DNA of 64,000 bases from Leucobacter triazinivorans (lineage in GTDB: Bacteria; Actinomycetota; Actinomycetes; Actinomycetales; Microbacteriaceae): contig NZ_CP035806.1 in the NCBI RefSeq assembly GCF_004208635.1, positions 62,001 through 126,000 of the forward strand, written 5' to 3'. Shown here in pieces: positions 51,993 through 63,086 of the stretch (position 1 is the first letter of the stretch; every line of letters starts with the position of its first letter). Position numbers and translations under genes: made by a program. Under the pieces are notes generated by a model. The model ran no database searches. It was given only the letters and a program-made list of their open reading frames with translations, and was not told the origin of the DNA.

Positions 51993-54512
51993 TCAGGGAG
52001 CCGCGCCGATGTAGGCCGCGGCGCCGTCGATCGGCTGGCCGGAGCCGTCGCGACGGCCGAGCTCCTCGGGCAGCTTGCGCGCCGCGCCGTCGGCCGCGAG
52101 CGCGCGCGGCTCGCCCGTCCCCACCCAGGCGCAGGCGATCTGGTCCTCCCACTTGAGGAATCGCTGCGCACGCACACCGCCGGTCGCGCGACCCTTGGCG
52201 GGAAACTCCGACCAGTCCGATACCTTCGCCGTGGCGACGTCGGTGCCCGGGAGCGTGATCGAGCTGTCGGCCACGGTGACCACGCGCGCCGCGGCCCCCG
52301 CGGGAACCGCTCCGGCGAACACGACGCGCGCGTCGGCGCCGAGTTTGATGCCCGCCATGCCGCCGGCAGGGCGTCCCTGAGGGCGCACCGAAGATGCAGG
52401 GAAGCGCAGCAGCTGGGCATCGCTCGTGACGACTGCGAACTCCGACTCGTCCGGCGCCGGGAACGCGCCGATCAGGCGATCGCCGGGCTTCAGGCCGATC
52501 ACCTCGAACGACGGCTTCGCGGGCAGGTCGGCGAGCACGACCCGCTTCACCGTGCCCTGCGCGGTGAAGAGTCCGATCGGCGGCCCCGAGGCGGTGGCGT
52601 CGCCGGATCCTTCGCCCTCGCCGCCGAGGGGGACGAGCCCCACAACACGCAGCTTCTTGTCCGTGACACCGAGGTAGTCGAGCAGCGCGACTCCCGCCGA
52701 GAACGCGATCGAGGCCCCGGGTACGAGCGGCAGATCGACCGGCGTGAAACGGTGCAGGCTTCCGTCGCTCAGGATCGCCCCGAGCTCGCCGCGCACCGTG
52801 CCATCGGCCCTCGAGGAGATCGCGCCGTGCTTGGTGGCGCGGGAGGCGGCGCGCAGCGTCTCCGACGCATCTGGGTCACGGTCCACGCGCAGTGCGCGCC
52901 CCGTAGCCGAGAGGAGCACCGTGCAGGGGGTGTCGGCCACCTGCAGCGAGGATGCCGCGGCGGGGGTGCGTGCCGGCCGCGCCACCGCCCCGGTGAGGAC
53001 GGTACGGCGGGGTGTGCCGAACGCCTCGGCGGCTTCGTCGAGCTCGGCGGAGACGACCTCGCGAAGACGCTCGGGGCTGCCGAGAATCTGGAGCAGCGCC
53101 TCGATCTCGGAGCGGAGCTGATCCTGCTCGGCCTCGAGTTCGACCCGGGAGAACTTGGTGAGGCGGCGCAGGCGCAGCTCGAGGATGTACTCGGCCTGGA
53201 GCTCGGAGAGGTCGAACACCTGCATGAGGCGCGCACGGGCCGTCTCGGCGTCGTCGCTCGTGCGGATGAGCTGAATCACCTCGTCGATGTCGAGGATCGC
53301 GATGAGCAGCCCCTCGACCAGGTGGAGGCGCTCGCGGCGCTTGCGCAGCCGGAACTCGGACCGGCGGGTGATCACCGAGACGCGATGATCGAGGAAGACC
53401 CGCAGCATCTCGCGCAGTCCCAGCGTCTGCGGCTGGCCGTTCACGAGGGCGACCGAGTTGATGCTGAAGGAGTCCTCGAGCGGCGTGTAGCGGTAGAGCT
53501 GCTCGAGCACCGCCTCGGGAGAGAACCCGGTCTTGAGCGTGATGACCAGGCGCAGCCCGTTCTTCCGGTCCGTGAGGTCGGCGACGTCGGAGATGCCCGA
53601 GAGCTTCTTGGCCTCGACGCCCTGCTTGATCTTCTCGATCACCCGCTCGGGGCCGACCAGGTGGGGGAGCTCGGTGACGACGAGCCCGGTGCGGCGCGGA
53701 CCGAGCGGCTCGACGGCGACCTTCGCCCGAGTGCGGAACGCGCCGCGGCCGGTGCGGTAGGCGTCCTTCACCCCGTCCAGGCCCACGATGGTGCCGCCGC
53801 CCGGAAGGTCGGGGCCCGGGATGAACTCCATGAGCTCGTCGACCGTGGCATCGGGGTGGTGCAGCAGATGCTTGGCCCCGTCGACGATCTCGACGAGGTT
53901 GTGCGGGGCGAGATTCGTGGCCATGCCGACGGCGATGCCGCTCGCGCCGTTGACCAGCAGGTTGGGCACTGCCGACGGCAGAACGTCGGGCTGCATGATC
54001 TGGTTGTCGTAGTTGGGGACGAAGTCGACCACGTCCTCGTCGAGCGACCCGGTCATGGCGAGGGCTGCCCCGGCGAGGCGGGCCTCGGTGTAGCGCGACG
54101 CCGCGGGCCCGTCGTCGAGCGAGCCGAAGTTGCCGTGCCCGTCGACGAGTGGCAGGCGCATTGCGAAGCCCTGGGCCATCCGCACCAGCGCGTCGTAGAT
54201 CGAGGCGTCGCCGTGAGGGTGCAGCTTGCCCATCACCTCACCCACGACACGGGCCGACTTGACGTGCCCCTTCTCCGGGCGCAGGCCCATATCCTGCATC
54301 ATGAAGAGGATTCGGCGCTGCACGGGCTTCAACCCGTCGCGTGCGTCCGGAAGAGCGCGGGAGTAGATCACCGAGTAGGCGTACTCGAGGAACGATCCCT
54401 CCATCTCCTGCGAGATGTCGATGTCCTCGATGCGCTCGCCGGCCAGCTCGTGGGCGGCACGGGGGCCCGAGGACGCGGCGTTGTCGGGGGAGGCGCTGGG
54501 TGCGTCGGTCAT
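51993..54512 (-). CDS. parC: DNA topoisomerase IV subunit A
   Basis: An 839-residue DNA-cleaving subunit. [20 protein letters not shown] opens the winged-helix domain, [20 protein letters not shown] is the quinolone-determining region and [12 protein letters not shown] holds the catalytic Tyr141. The C-terminal beta-propeller follows from about residue 490 without a QRGGKG GyrA box, so it is a decatenase subunit rather than gyrase. ATG at 54512 is only ten bases from the divergent phosphodiesterase start and has no ribosome site; ATG at 54524 would add four residues. TAGCAT at 54523-54528 (minus strand) may be its -10. Confidence 0.94.
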   Translation of the reverse strand: MTDAPSASPDNAASSGPRAAHELAGERIEDIDISQEMEGSFLEYAYSVIYSRALPDARDGLKPVQRRILFMMQDMGLRPEKGHVKSARVVGEVMGKLHPHGDASIYDALVRMAQGFAMRLPLVDGHGNFGSLDDGPAASRYTEARLAGAALAMTGSLDEDVVDFVPNYDNQIMQPDVLPSAVPNLLVNGASGIAVGMATNLAPHNLVEIVDGAKHLLHHPDATVDELMEFIPGPDLPGGGTIVGLDGVKDAYRTGRGAFRTRAKVAVEPLGPRRTGLVVTELPHLVGPERVIEKIKQGVEAKKLSGISDVADLTDRKNGLRLVITLKTGFSPEAVLEQLYRYTPLEDSFSINSVALVNGQPQTLGLREMLRVFLDHRVSVITRRSEFRLRKRRERLHLVEGLLIAILDIDEVIQLIRTSDDAETARARLMQVFDLSELQAEYILELRLRRLTKFSRVELEAEQDQLRSEIEALLQILGSPERLREVVSAELDEAAEAFGTPRRTVLTGAVARPARTPAAASSLQVADTPCTVLLSATGRALRVDRDPDASETLRAASRATKHGAISSRADGTVRGELGAILSDGSLHRFTPVDLPLVPGASIAFSAGVALLDYLGVTDKKLRVVGLVPLGGEGEGSGDATASGPPIGLFTAQGTVKRVVLADLPAKPSFEVIGLKPGDRLIGAFPAPDESEFAVVTSDAQLLRFPASSVRPQGRPAGGMAGIKLGADARVVFAGAVPAGAAARVVTVADSSITLPGTDVATAKVSDWSEFPAKGRATGGVRAQRFLKWEDQIACAWVGTGEPRALAADGAARKLPEELGRRDGSGQPIDGAAAYIGAAP

Positions 54513-54522
54513 AATGGAGTTC

Positions 54523-55728
54523 ATGCTACCGACGACCGCCGACAACGGTGCGAGGCTTGCCGCGATTCTGCCAAGCGGCCTCGCCGCGGTTGCGCGGGGG
54601 CTCGGATCCGGGCTGCCCGACGAACTCGCCTTCGCGGAGGAGGGCTCGGTCGCGGACCGTCTGCCGTCGGTGCGGTCCTTCGTCATGGTCGTGGTCGACG
54701 GACTCGGGCACGCCAACCTCGGTGCGGCGAAGGCGCACGCGCCGGTGCTCGCGCGGCTGCAGCGCCGCCGCATCGAGACGGTGGCTCCCTCGACCACCGG
54801 CGCCGCACTCACCACGCTCACGACCGGGCGCCTGCCGGGGGAGCACGGGCTCATCGGGTATCGCATTCGGCATCCCCGTCTCGGCCTCGTGACCACTCTC
54901 AAGGACTGGGAGGGCATCGACGACCGCAGGGCCTGGCAGCGCTCCGTCCCGCTGTTCGGGCTGGCGACGCAGCTGGGCGCTCGCGCGGTGGCGATCGGAC
55001 GGCCGGCGCACGCCGAGGGCGGCCTGACGGAGGCGATCCTCACCGGTGCGGAGTATCACCCGGGCCCGCGGATCGCGGACCGCTTCGAGGTCGCCTCACG
55101 GCTGCTGCGCTCGGACGACCCGATCGTCGCCTATCTGTACGTCGACGAGCTGGACAAGGCGGCCCACGAGTACGGCTGGCAGAGCCCGGCCTGGCTGCGG
55201 CGGCTCGAGCAGCTCGACGCGGCCCTCGACGGACTGCTCCGCGGGATGCCCGGAGACGTCGGAGTCGTCGTCACGGCGGATCACGGAATCGTCGACGTGC
55301 CGCGACACCAGCAGGTGCTGCTGGACGCCGATCCCTCCCTGCTCGAGGGCGTCGCCGAGATCGGCGGGGAGCCCCGCTTCCGCTCGCTCTACCTGAGGCC
55401 GGGTGCGGATCCGGAGTCGGTCGCGGCGCGTTGGGCGCAGGCCGAGCGGACGCGCGGCTGGGCGGTCACCCGGGATCAGGCCATATCGTCCGGGTGCTTC
55501 GGCCCGGTCGTTCCCGAGGTCGCGGCGCGCCTCGGAGATGTCATCCTGGCGGCGCGCCGACAGGTCGCCTACTACTGCAGCACGGACGATCCTCGGGCTC
55601 AAGCGATGGTCGGACAGCACGGATCGTTCAGCGAGGACGAGCGCGGGGTGCCGCTCGCGGTCGCGGGAGCGCTCTCGGGCAGCGGTTTCGCTGCCGCGGT
55701 GGCGGAGGCGGCCGCGATCCGGAGCTGA
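54523..55728 (+). CDS. Alkaline phosphatase superfamily phosphodiesterase (NPP-like)
   Basis: A 401-residue metal-dependent enzyme. SFVMVVVDGLGHANLG gives the first metal aspartate, APSTTGAALTTLTTGRLPGE the nucleophile threonine region, YLYVDELDKAAHEYGW the second metal site and VVVTADHGIVDVPRHQQVLL the DHG metal motif. This is the pattern of nucleotide pyrophosphatase/phosphodiesterase-like proteins annotated as alkaline phosphatase family in actinobacteria. Substrate is unknown. There is no signal peptide. CATAAT (54510-54515) lies seven bases before the ATG, so a leaderless transcript is likely. In many actinobacteria the gene lies near parC/sepH. Confidence 0.88.
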   Translation: MLPTTADNGARLAAILPSGLAAVARGLGSGLPDELAFAEEGSVADRLPSVRSFVMVVVDGLGHANLGAAKAHAPVLARLQRRRIETVAPSTTGAALTTLTTGRLPGEHGLIGYRIRHPRLGLVTTLKDWEGIDDRRAWQRSVPLFGLATQLGARAVAIGRPAHAEGGLTEAILTGAEYHPGPRIADRFEVASRLLRSDDPIVAYLYVDELDKAAHEYGWQSPAWLRRLEQLDAALDGLLRGMPGDVGVVVTADHGIVDVPRHQQVLLDADPSLLEGVAEIGGEPRFRSLYLRPGADPESVAARWAQAERTRGWAVTRDQAISSGCFGPVVPEVAARLGDVILAARRQVAYYCSTDDPRAQAMVGQHGSFSEDERGVPLAVAGALSGSGFAAAVAEAAAIRS

Positions 55729-55794
55729 CGAACCCTGCTCTGGTTGCGCGCCTCGCGGCGGGATGTCTGCGCCGGGACTCTTACACCGGGTCTC

Positions 55795-57015
55795 TTACAC
55801 CGGGTCTTCGTCGCTGCGGGTGCCGAAGAGGATGTCGTCCCAGCTCGGGATCGAGGCGCGGCCCTTGCGCCCCGTGCGCTCGGGCGCCTCGCGCTCTCCG
55901 CTCTGCGCCTCGCGCGCGCGGCCCGTCCCCTCGGCGGCATCTCTGATTTCTGAGGCGTCGGGCTCGTCGTTCGCCGACGGCTGGGGGACGGCAGCGGGGC
56001 GGGAGGCAGCGAACTCCTCGTCGACATCGGACGCGACCCCGGCGCCCTGCCAGATGCTGCGCGCGCGCGGCGCGGCCTGCTCCACCTCCGCGGGGGCGGG
56101 AGCGGCCGGGGCGGGGCTGTTCGGGGCGCCGACCGCTGGGTGGGGCTCGATCCCGCCGCGATCGCGGTCGCGCTCGCCGCGCCGCTTGCGCAGCGCATCG
56201 AGCAGGTCTGCGGTCTGGCTCAGATCCGCGGGCGGTTGCGCCCCGGTCTTGATGGCGCGCTGATCGATCTCGCGCCGCCGCTCGTACTCCGCATGCGTAT
56301 CCGAGAGGGTCGGTGCCGCACCGTCCTGCTGTGTATCGGGCGCGTCCTCTTCCGGCTCGTCGGCGAGATCGAGCGGCAACTGGGAGGCGTCGAAGGCATC
56401 GGAGTCGAAGCGGCCGGGCTGCTCTGCGGTGTCGACCGCGCGCAGCTTGGGGATCAGGCGATCCCCGACGTCCCCGAGCTTCGACAGGTTCACGGCGTCC
56501 GGATTGACGGGGGAGAGGGTTCCCTTGCGATGCTCGAACGCCCACACGGCTCGGTGGGCGACGTCGTGCGAGATGAACTCGAGACTGATCATCCAGCCGG
56601 TCTCGTCGTCTCGCCAGGACTCCCACTCGCTCGTGTCCGCGCCGAGCGCGAGCAGCCGCTCGGCGATTACCGCGCCGAAGCGCTGATCGGCCTCGTCGCT
56701 CGCCTCCGTGCGCACCGCGACGGCGTGCGCGCGTTCGAGAATGTATCGGCGCTCCGCCAGTACGGGCTCCGCATAGCGCTCGATGTCGGCCTCGTCGAGC
56801 TCCATCTCCTTCGCCACCTGGGCGCGCGACTTGCCGGCTCGGATGCGTGCCTGAATGTCGCGCGGGCGCACGCGGGAGGTGTCGCGCTCCCGACGGCCGA
56901 GGTGCCGGAGCTCGCTCAGCACGGCATCGTCGACCACGAGCCGGAACTCCTCGTCGGCCTCGTTGGCCACAATCAGCGACCGGTCATCGCGTCGCACAAA
57001 GCGCAGTTCGTCCAT
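55795..57015 (-). CDS. sepH: Septation protein SepH
   Basis: A 406-residue actinobacterial cell-division protein that binds FtsZ in Streptomyces and Mycobacterium. The N-terminal DUF3071 domain has LRFVRRDDRSLIVANEADEE and the helix-turn-helix IQARIRAGKSRAQVAKEMEL followed by DIERYAEPVLAERRYI. A long disordered, acidic and proline-rich middle (about residues 210-385) separates it from the conserved C-terminal tail KGRASIPSWDDILFGTR. ATG at 57015 follows GAAGGGG. It faces the phosphodiesterase gene, and divergent DUF4193 starts 213 bases away. The domain order and terminal motif make the assignment firm. Confidence 0.93.
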   Translation of the reverse strand: MDELRFVRRDDRSLIVANEADEEFRLVVDDAVLSELRHLGRRERDTSRVRPRDIQARIRAGKSRAQVAKEMELDEADIERYAEPVLAERRYILERAHAVAVRTEASDEADQRFGAVIAERLLALGADTSEWESWRDDETGWMISLEFISHDVAHRAVWAFEHRKGTLSPVNPDAVNLSKLGDVGDRLIPKLRAVDTAEQPGRFDSDAFDASQLPLDLADEPEEDAPDTQQDGAAPTLSDTHAEYERRREIDQRAIKTGAQPPADLSQTADLLDALRKRRGERDRDRGGIEPHPAVGAPNSPAPAAPAPAEVEQAAPRARSIWQGAGVASDVDEEFAASRPAAVPQPSANDEPDASEIRDAAEGTGRAREAQSGEREAPERTGRKGRASIPSWDDILFGTRSDEDPV

Positions 57016-57227
57016 CGGCGCATCCCCTTCGTGATTCGCGATACAGGCTTGCACAGGCTCGGCGATTCGCCCGGCATTGACTCGGCGCGTGCCGAAGTCC
57101 GCCGATCCGCGCTACGCGCACAGAGAACTCGCAGTCCCAGAGTTTGCGCCCGACGCGCATCGTACGGCAGACTATGGCCGCTCGCAGGTTGGAGGTGCCG
57201 TCGCACGGCACGGGAATGCAGGAGAGA

Positions 57228-57518
57228 ATGGCCACCGATTACGATGCCCCGCGCAAGTCCGAGGAAGATGCCGAGTCGATCGAGGCGCTGAAGGAACGCG
57301 GCCCCGCGAAGGGCGGTTCGGGACTCGATTCGGAGGACGCCGACAATCCCAGCATGTTCATCGGCGGATCCGACCTCTCGGACGTCGAGCTCGACGTCGT
57401 CGTGCTTCCTCAGCAGGACGACGAGTTCACCTGTGTCAGCTGCTTCCTGGTGCGTCACCGGTCGCAGATCGATCACGAGACCGATCTCGGACCGGTCTGC
57501 GCTGAGTGCTCGCACTGA
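57228..57518 (+). CDS. DUF4193 family small zinc-binding protein
   Basis: A 96-residue acidic protein, MATDYDAPRKSEEDAESIEA at the start, with a conserved FTCVSCFLVRHRSQ and PVCAECSH at the end. The two CxxC pairs suggest one zinc site. The family is highly conserved in actinobacteria, in the same cluster as dut and DUF3093, and has no known function. ATG at 57228 follows AGGAGAGA. Earlier in-frame starts are not supported by a ribosome site. Confidence 0.9.
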   Translation: MATDYDAPRKSEEDAESIEALKERGPAKGGSGLDSEDADNPSMFIGGSDLSDVELDVVVLPQQDDEFTCVSCFLVRHRSQIDHETDLGPVCAECSH

Positions 57519-57541
57519 GATCCGCTGAGGTACGCGTCGCC

Positions 57542-57569
57542 GGTTGATCGAGCGGAGCGAGTCGAAGCC
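57542..57569. repeat. Intergenic repeat GGTTGATCGAGCGGAGCGAG type
   Basis: The element reads GGTTGATCGAGCGGAGCGAG then TCGAAGCC and lies between the converging DUF4193 and DUF3093 genes. It resembles the short GGTTGAG...CGAAACC elements repeated between genes in Microbacteriaceae genomes (from memory). Its ends are complementary (GGTT and AGCC), so it can fold. Confidence 0.55.
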
Positions 57570-57602
57570 ATCACCTCGGGCATCTCCGCGCGCCGTGCGT
57601 GT

Positions 57603-58082
57603 TCACGAGTCGGAGACGCGGGCCGCTGCGATCGCATCAGCGAGGCGGCGGGGGTGCCGGGTGGTGAGGATCCAGACGGGTGCCGGGTCGGCCGGATCGA
57701 CATTCTCGATGCGCACCCCGCGGGTGATCCACCCGCGCACGAGCAGAAAGCTGCGGGCGTCGAGGCCCGGGCCGATGGCGGCTCGAAGCGCCTCCGCGCC
57801 GAGCAGCTCGATCTCTCCCAGCTGATCGACCGGGATCGTGGCGCGGTCGGCGATGAGGCGTCCCTGCGCGACCCGGATAGTGGGACTGAGCAGCAGCATC
57901 GTGGCGGCGGCGATGATGTAGACGATCACTCCGGTCGGCACCGCGATCGCCGCATTGACGGGGGTCAATACGAGGGCCACCGCCGGCACGACGAGGAGCA
58001 GTGCGATGAAGAGGCCCGGTCCCGGGATGAGGCGCTCGCGATAGCTGCGGGTGGATACGTCGGGGGTCGTGGCTCCGGTCAT
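57603..58082 (-). CDS. DUF3093 family membrane protein
   Basis: A 159-residue protein. Two neighbouring membrane helices (residues 22-65, GLFIALLLVVPAVALVLTPV and VPTGVIVYIIAAATMLLL) are followed by a soluble beta-rich domain with DARSFLLVRGWITRGVRIEN and VWILTTRHPRRLADAI. This is the DUF3093 family, conserved next to dut in actinobacteria; the function is unknown. I prefer ATG at 58082 since GATAAT lies exactly seven bases upstream (58090-58095), the leaderless pattern. ATG at 58091, three codons earlier, has GGGGAGAGG upstream and is the alternative. Confidence 0.88.
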   Translation of the reverse strand: MTGATTPDVSTRSYRERLIPGPGLFIALLLVVPAVALVLTPVNAAIAVPTGVIVYIIAAATMLLLSPTIRVAQGRLIADRATIPVDQLGEIELLGAEALRAAIGPGLDARSFLLVRGWITRGVRIENVDPADPAPVWILTTRHPRRLADAIAAARVSDS

Positions 58083-58169
58083 GCCTCCCATTATCCTCTC
58101 CCCGGGCATCGCATCGGCCGGGAGCGGTTCCGGGTCACCCGCTCCAGCCCGATCCGATAGCCTGTCCGG

Positions 58170-58607
58170 GTGACCGACGTCGTAGAGATCCCCATCCGTG
58201 CCGAGTATCCCCCGCGCTACGCGCACCCCGGAGACGCCGGGGCCGATCTGCATGCCGCGGAGGCGGCCGAGATCGCTCCGGGAGAGCGCGCGCTGATCGG
58301 CACGGGCGTGTCCATCGCGCTGCCGGAGGGGTACGCCGCATTCGTGGTGCCCCGCAGCGGTCTGGCCGCGAAGCACGGCATCACCGTCGTCAACAGCCCC
58401 GGCACCGTCGACGCGGGATACCGCGGTGAGATCAAGGTCGTGCTCTTGAACACGGATCGCGAGCACACCTTTCGCGTCGAACCGGGGGACCGGATCGCCC
58501 AGGTGATCGTCATGCCGGTTTCGCGCGCCGTGTTCGCGCCGGTGCAGGAGCTGTCGGAGAGCGACCGGGGTGCGGGCGGGTTCGGGTCGACCGGCCTGCG
58601 GGACTGA
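58170..58607 (+). CDS. dut: dUTP diphosphatase
   Basis: A 145-residue trimeric dUTPase that hydrolyses dUTP to dUMP and keeps uracil out of DNA. All five motifs are there: AHPGDAGADLHA, PRSGLAAKHGI, NSPGTVDAGYRGEIKV, RIAQVIVMP and the flexible C-terminal arm GAGGFGSTGLRD. GTG at 58170 has TAGCCT six bases upstream and no ribosome site, so it is probably leaderless. It is divergent from DUF3093 and followed by DUF3710, the usual actinobacterial neighbourhood. Confidence 0.97.
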   Translation: MTDVVEIPIRAEYPPRYAHPGDAGADLHAAEAAEIAPGERALIGTGVSIALPEGYAAFVVPRSGLAAKHGITVVNSPGTVDAGYRGEIKVVLLNTDREHTFRVEPGDRIAQVIVMPVSRAVFAPVQELSESDRGAGGFGSTGLRD

Positions 58608-58691
58608 CGTTCGGGGAGCATTCGGGTCGCGCACGCGCGACCGCTGGTGGAGTCTCCGGAGCGGGGCTCGGACAAAGGAGTGATGAGGAAG

Positions 58692-59378
58692 ATGAGCGAA
58701 GCAGAGCAGCGCGAAGGCGACGAGATCGAACTGCGCGAGCCGGCCGCGGTCGCATCGGACGACGCGAAGTCGGCCCCGGAAGACCGGGCCGACGCGGGCC
58801 CCTTCGACGCGAGTGAGGTTCCCGCGATGCGCCCGTACGTCGATCTCGGCGGGATCAAGGTGGCCCCCCGCGAGGGGCTCCAGCTGCGTCTCGAAGTCGA
58901 CGAGCGCGCGAATCGGGTCGTGGCCGTCTCGCTCGAGTACGCGGAGTCGCTGCTGCAGGTGCAGGCGTTCGCGGCTCCGAAGTCCACGGGACTGTGGCAC
59001 GGCGTGAGGGGCGAGCTCGCGCAGCAGATGACCGGGCAGGGAGCCGCCGTCTCCGAGGAGGCCGGCGCGCTCGGGCCCGAGCTGCTCGTGCGCAGTCAGG
59101 CATCCGCCGAGCAGGGCGGCGGCACCCGCATCGTGCGGTTCATCGCGGTCGACGGACCTCGCTGGATGCTGCGCGGGGTGATCATGGGCAAGGCGGCGGT
59201 CGACTCGGCGGCGCGCGACTCGGTGATCGACCTCTTCCGCGAGCTCGTGGTGGTGCGCGGCGAACAGCCGATGCCGCCGAGCGAGCTGCTGCCCCTGAAG
59301 GTGCCCGCGGGAGTGCAAGCCCAGCGTCAGCCCCAGGCGCAGGCGGCTGACCCCCAGGGCGAGGCCACGCAGGCGTGA
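58692..59378 (+). CDS. DUF3710 family protein
   Basis: A 228-residue soluble protein. After a charged, probably disordered N-terminus come MRPYVDLGGIKVAPREGLQL, VVAVSLEYAESLLQVQAFAA, LWHGVRGELAQQMTGQG and RFIAVDGPRWMLRGVIMG, the DUF3710 core; the tail is rich in Gln and Ala. Function is unknown. ATG at 58683 is also possible, but its GGAG is only two bases away, so I favour the ATG at 58692. The stop overlaps the DUF3159 start (GTGA), so the two are coupled. Confidence 0.88.
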   Translation: MSEAEQREGDEIELREPAAVASDDAKSAPEDRADAGPFDASEVPAMRPYVDLGGIKVAPREGLQLRLEVDERANRVVAVSLEYAESLLQVQAFAAPKSTGLWHGVRGELAQQMTGQGAAVSEEAGALGPELLVRSQASAEQGGGTRIVRFIAVDGPRWMLRGVIMGKAAVDSAARDSVIDLFRELVVVRGEQPMPPSELLPLKVPAGVQAQRQPQAQAADPQGEATQA

Positions 59379-60202
59379 GCACGCTTCCGGGGTCGGAGGG
59401 GGCCGACGAGCCGGTCCCTCGGGCAGATTCTGCGGCGACCCCCGGCGAGGGGCCTCGTCGCGCAGGTCTCGGGCGCGTCGTCGAAGCGGGGCTCCACGGG
59501 GAGTCGGTATCGGCGCGCGGGCTGCTGGAGGCGATCGGCGGTTGGCGAGGGATCGCCGAGACGCTGCTTCCCGCGACGGTGTATCTGGGCGTATACGTGT
59601 TCACGAGGGACGCTCGGATCTCGGCGATCGCACCGCTCATGCTGGCCGGCGCCGCGTTCGCCTGGCGACTGATCCGGCGCGAGCCGATGCAGGCCGCGCT
59701 CTCGGGTCTCATCGGCGTTGCCGTCTGCGTCGTGGTCACCCTGGTCACGGGACGCGGCGAAGACTACTTCCTGCCCGGCTTCTGGATCAACGGAGCGTGG
59801 ATCGCGGCGCACACGATATCGCTGCTGGTGGGGTGGCCGCTCATCGGCCTCCTGCTCGGCTTTCTGCGCGGCTCGCTGACCGAGTGGCGCAGGGTGCCGC
59901 TGCTGCGTCGGGCGGCGCGACTGTGCACGCTGCTCTGGATCGCGGTGTTCGCGGCACGGCTGGTCGTGCAGCTGCCGCTCTACTTCGCGGCGCAGCGCGG
60001 CGATACCGCCGCCACCGACGCGCTCGGCCTGGCCAGGCTGCTCATGGGGGTGCCGCTCTTCGCCCTGGCCGCGATCCTGACCTGGCTCGTACTCAGTCGC
60101 GTATCTGCCGCGCTGGACGACCGCCCCCGGAGCGCCGATTCATCTGATGATCCCGCATCGAACTCCGTTGAAAACACGGGGCGCGACGCGGCCTCGGAGT
60201 GA
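59375..60202 (+). CDS. DUF3159 family membrane protein
   Basis: A 275-residue protein with six predicted membrane helices after a 45-residue soluble start. GGWRGIAETLLPATVYLGVY, AWRLIRREPMQAALSGLIGV and DYFLPGFWINGAWIAAHTIS are the DUF3159 landmarks. The family is widely conserved in actinobacteria directly after DUF3710; its function is not known, though its helices resemble those of some channel- or carrier-like proteins. GTG at 59375 overlaps the previous stop by four bases. The C-terminal tail is charged and disordered. Confidence 0.9.
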   Translation: MSTLPGSEGADEPVPRADSAATPGEGPRRAGLGRVVEAGLHGESVSARGLLEAIGGWRGIAETLLPATVYLGVYVFTRDARISAIAPLMLAGAAFAWRLIRREPMQAALSGLIGVAVCVVVTLVTGRGEDYFLPGFWINGAWIAAHTISLLVGWPLIGLLLGFLRGSLTEWRRVPLLRRAARLCTLLWIAVFAARLVVQLPLYFAAQRGDTAATDALGLARLLMGVPLFALAAILTWLVLSRVSAALDDRPRSADSSDDPASNSVENTGRDAASE

Positions 60203-60231
60203 CGATACGGGAGCAGGATACGGTGTAGAAT

Positions 60232-60249
60232 TATCTCGACATCGAGATA
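60232..60249. promoter_or_regulatory. Perfect palindrome over the acnA transcription start
   Basis: TATCTCGACATCGAGATA has two exact 8-base arms around CA. It directly follows a TAGAAT hexamer (60226-60231) that is a good -10, so a bound protein would cover the start site and repress. In other actinobacteria aconitase genes are repressed by the TetR-type AcnR; its gene is not in this window and its known corynebacterial site is different, so the identity of the regulator is inference. Confidence 0.7.
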
Positions 60250-60257
60250 CTTGAGTC

Positions 60258-60310
60258 TCGGCCGAGCCCGTCGGCCGAAGAACCACAGCCGGTCGGGCGC
60301 CCCGACCGGC
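60258..60310 (+). other. Structured acnA 5' leader
   Basis: TCGGCCGA occurs twice (60258-60265 and 60271-60278), each self-complementary and able to pair with the other. Then a perfect 10-base stem GCCGGTCGGG/CCCGACCGGC with a CGC loop spans 60288-60310. These hairpins fill the leader between the palindrome and the GGAGGAG ribosome site of acnA. A role in termination, mRNA stability or protein binding is possible. Confidence 0.6.
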
Positions 60311-60330
60311 GGACACTACGGAGGAGCCTC

Positions 60331-63018
<2,688 letters not shown>

Positions 63019-63034
63019 CCGCCGGCCGCGCGAC

Positions 63035-63063
63035 GGGCTCGGGGCTGCGCGCGTCCCGAGCCC
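63035..63063. terminator. Likely terminator between acnA and dxs
   Basis: GGGCTCGGG and CCCGAGCCC form a perfect 9-base stem with an 11-base loop, 17 bases after the acnA stop. There is no T-run, as is common here. The dxs -10-like hexamer follows 12 bases later. Confidence 0.7.
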
Positions 63064-63086
63064 ACCGCGGGCAGTAGACTGACGGC

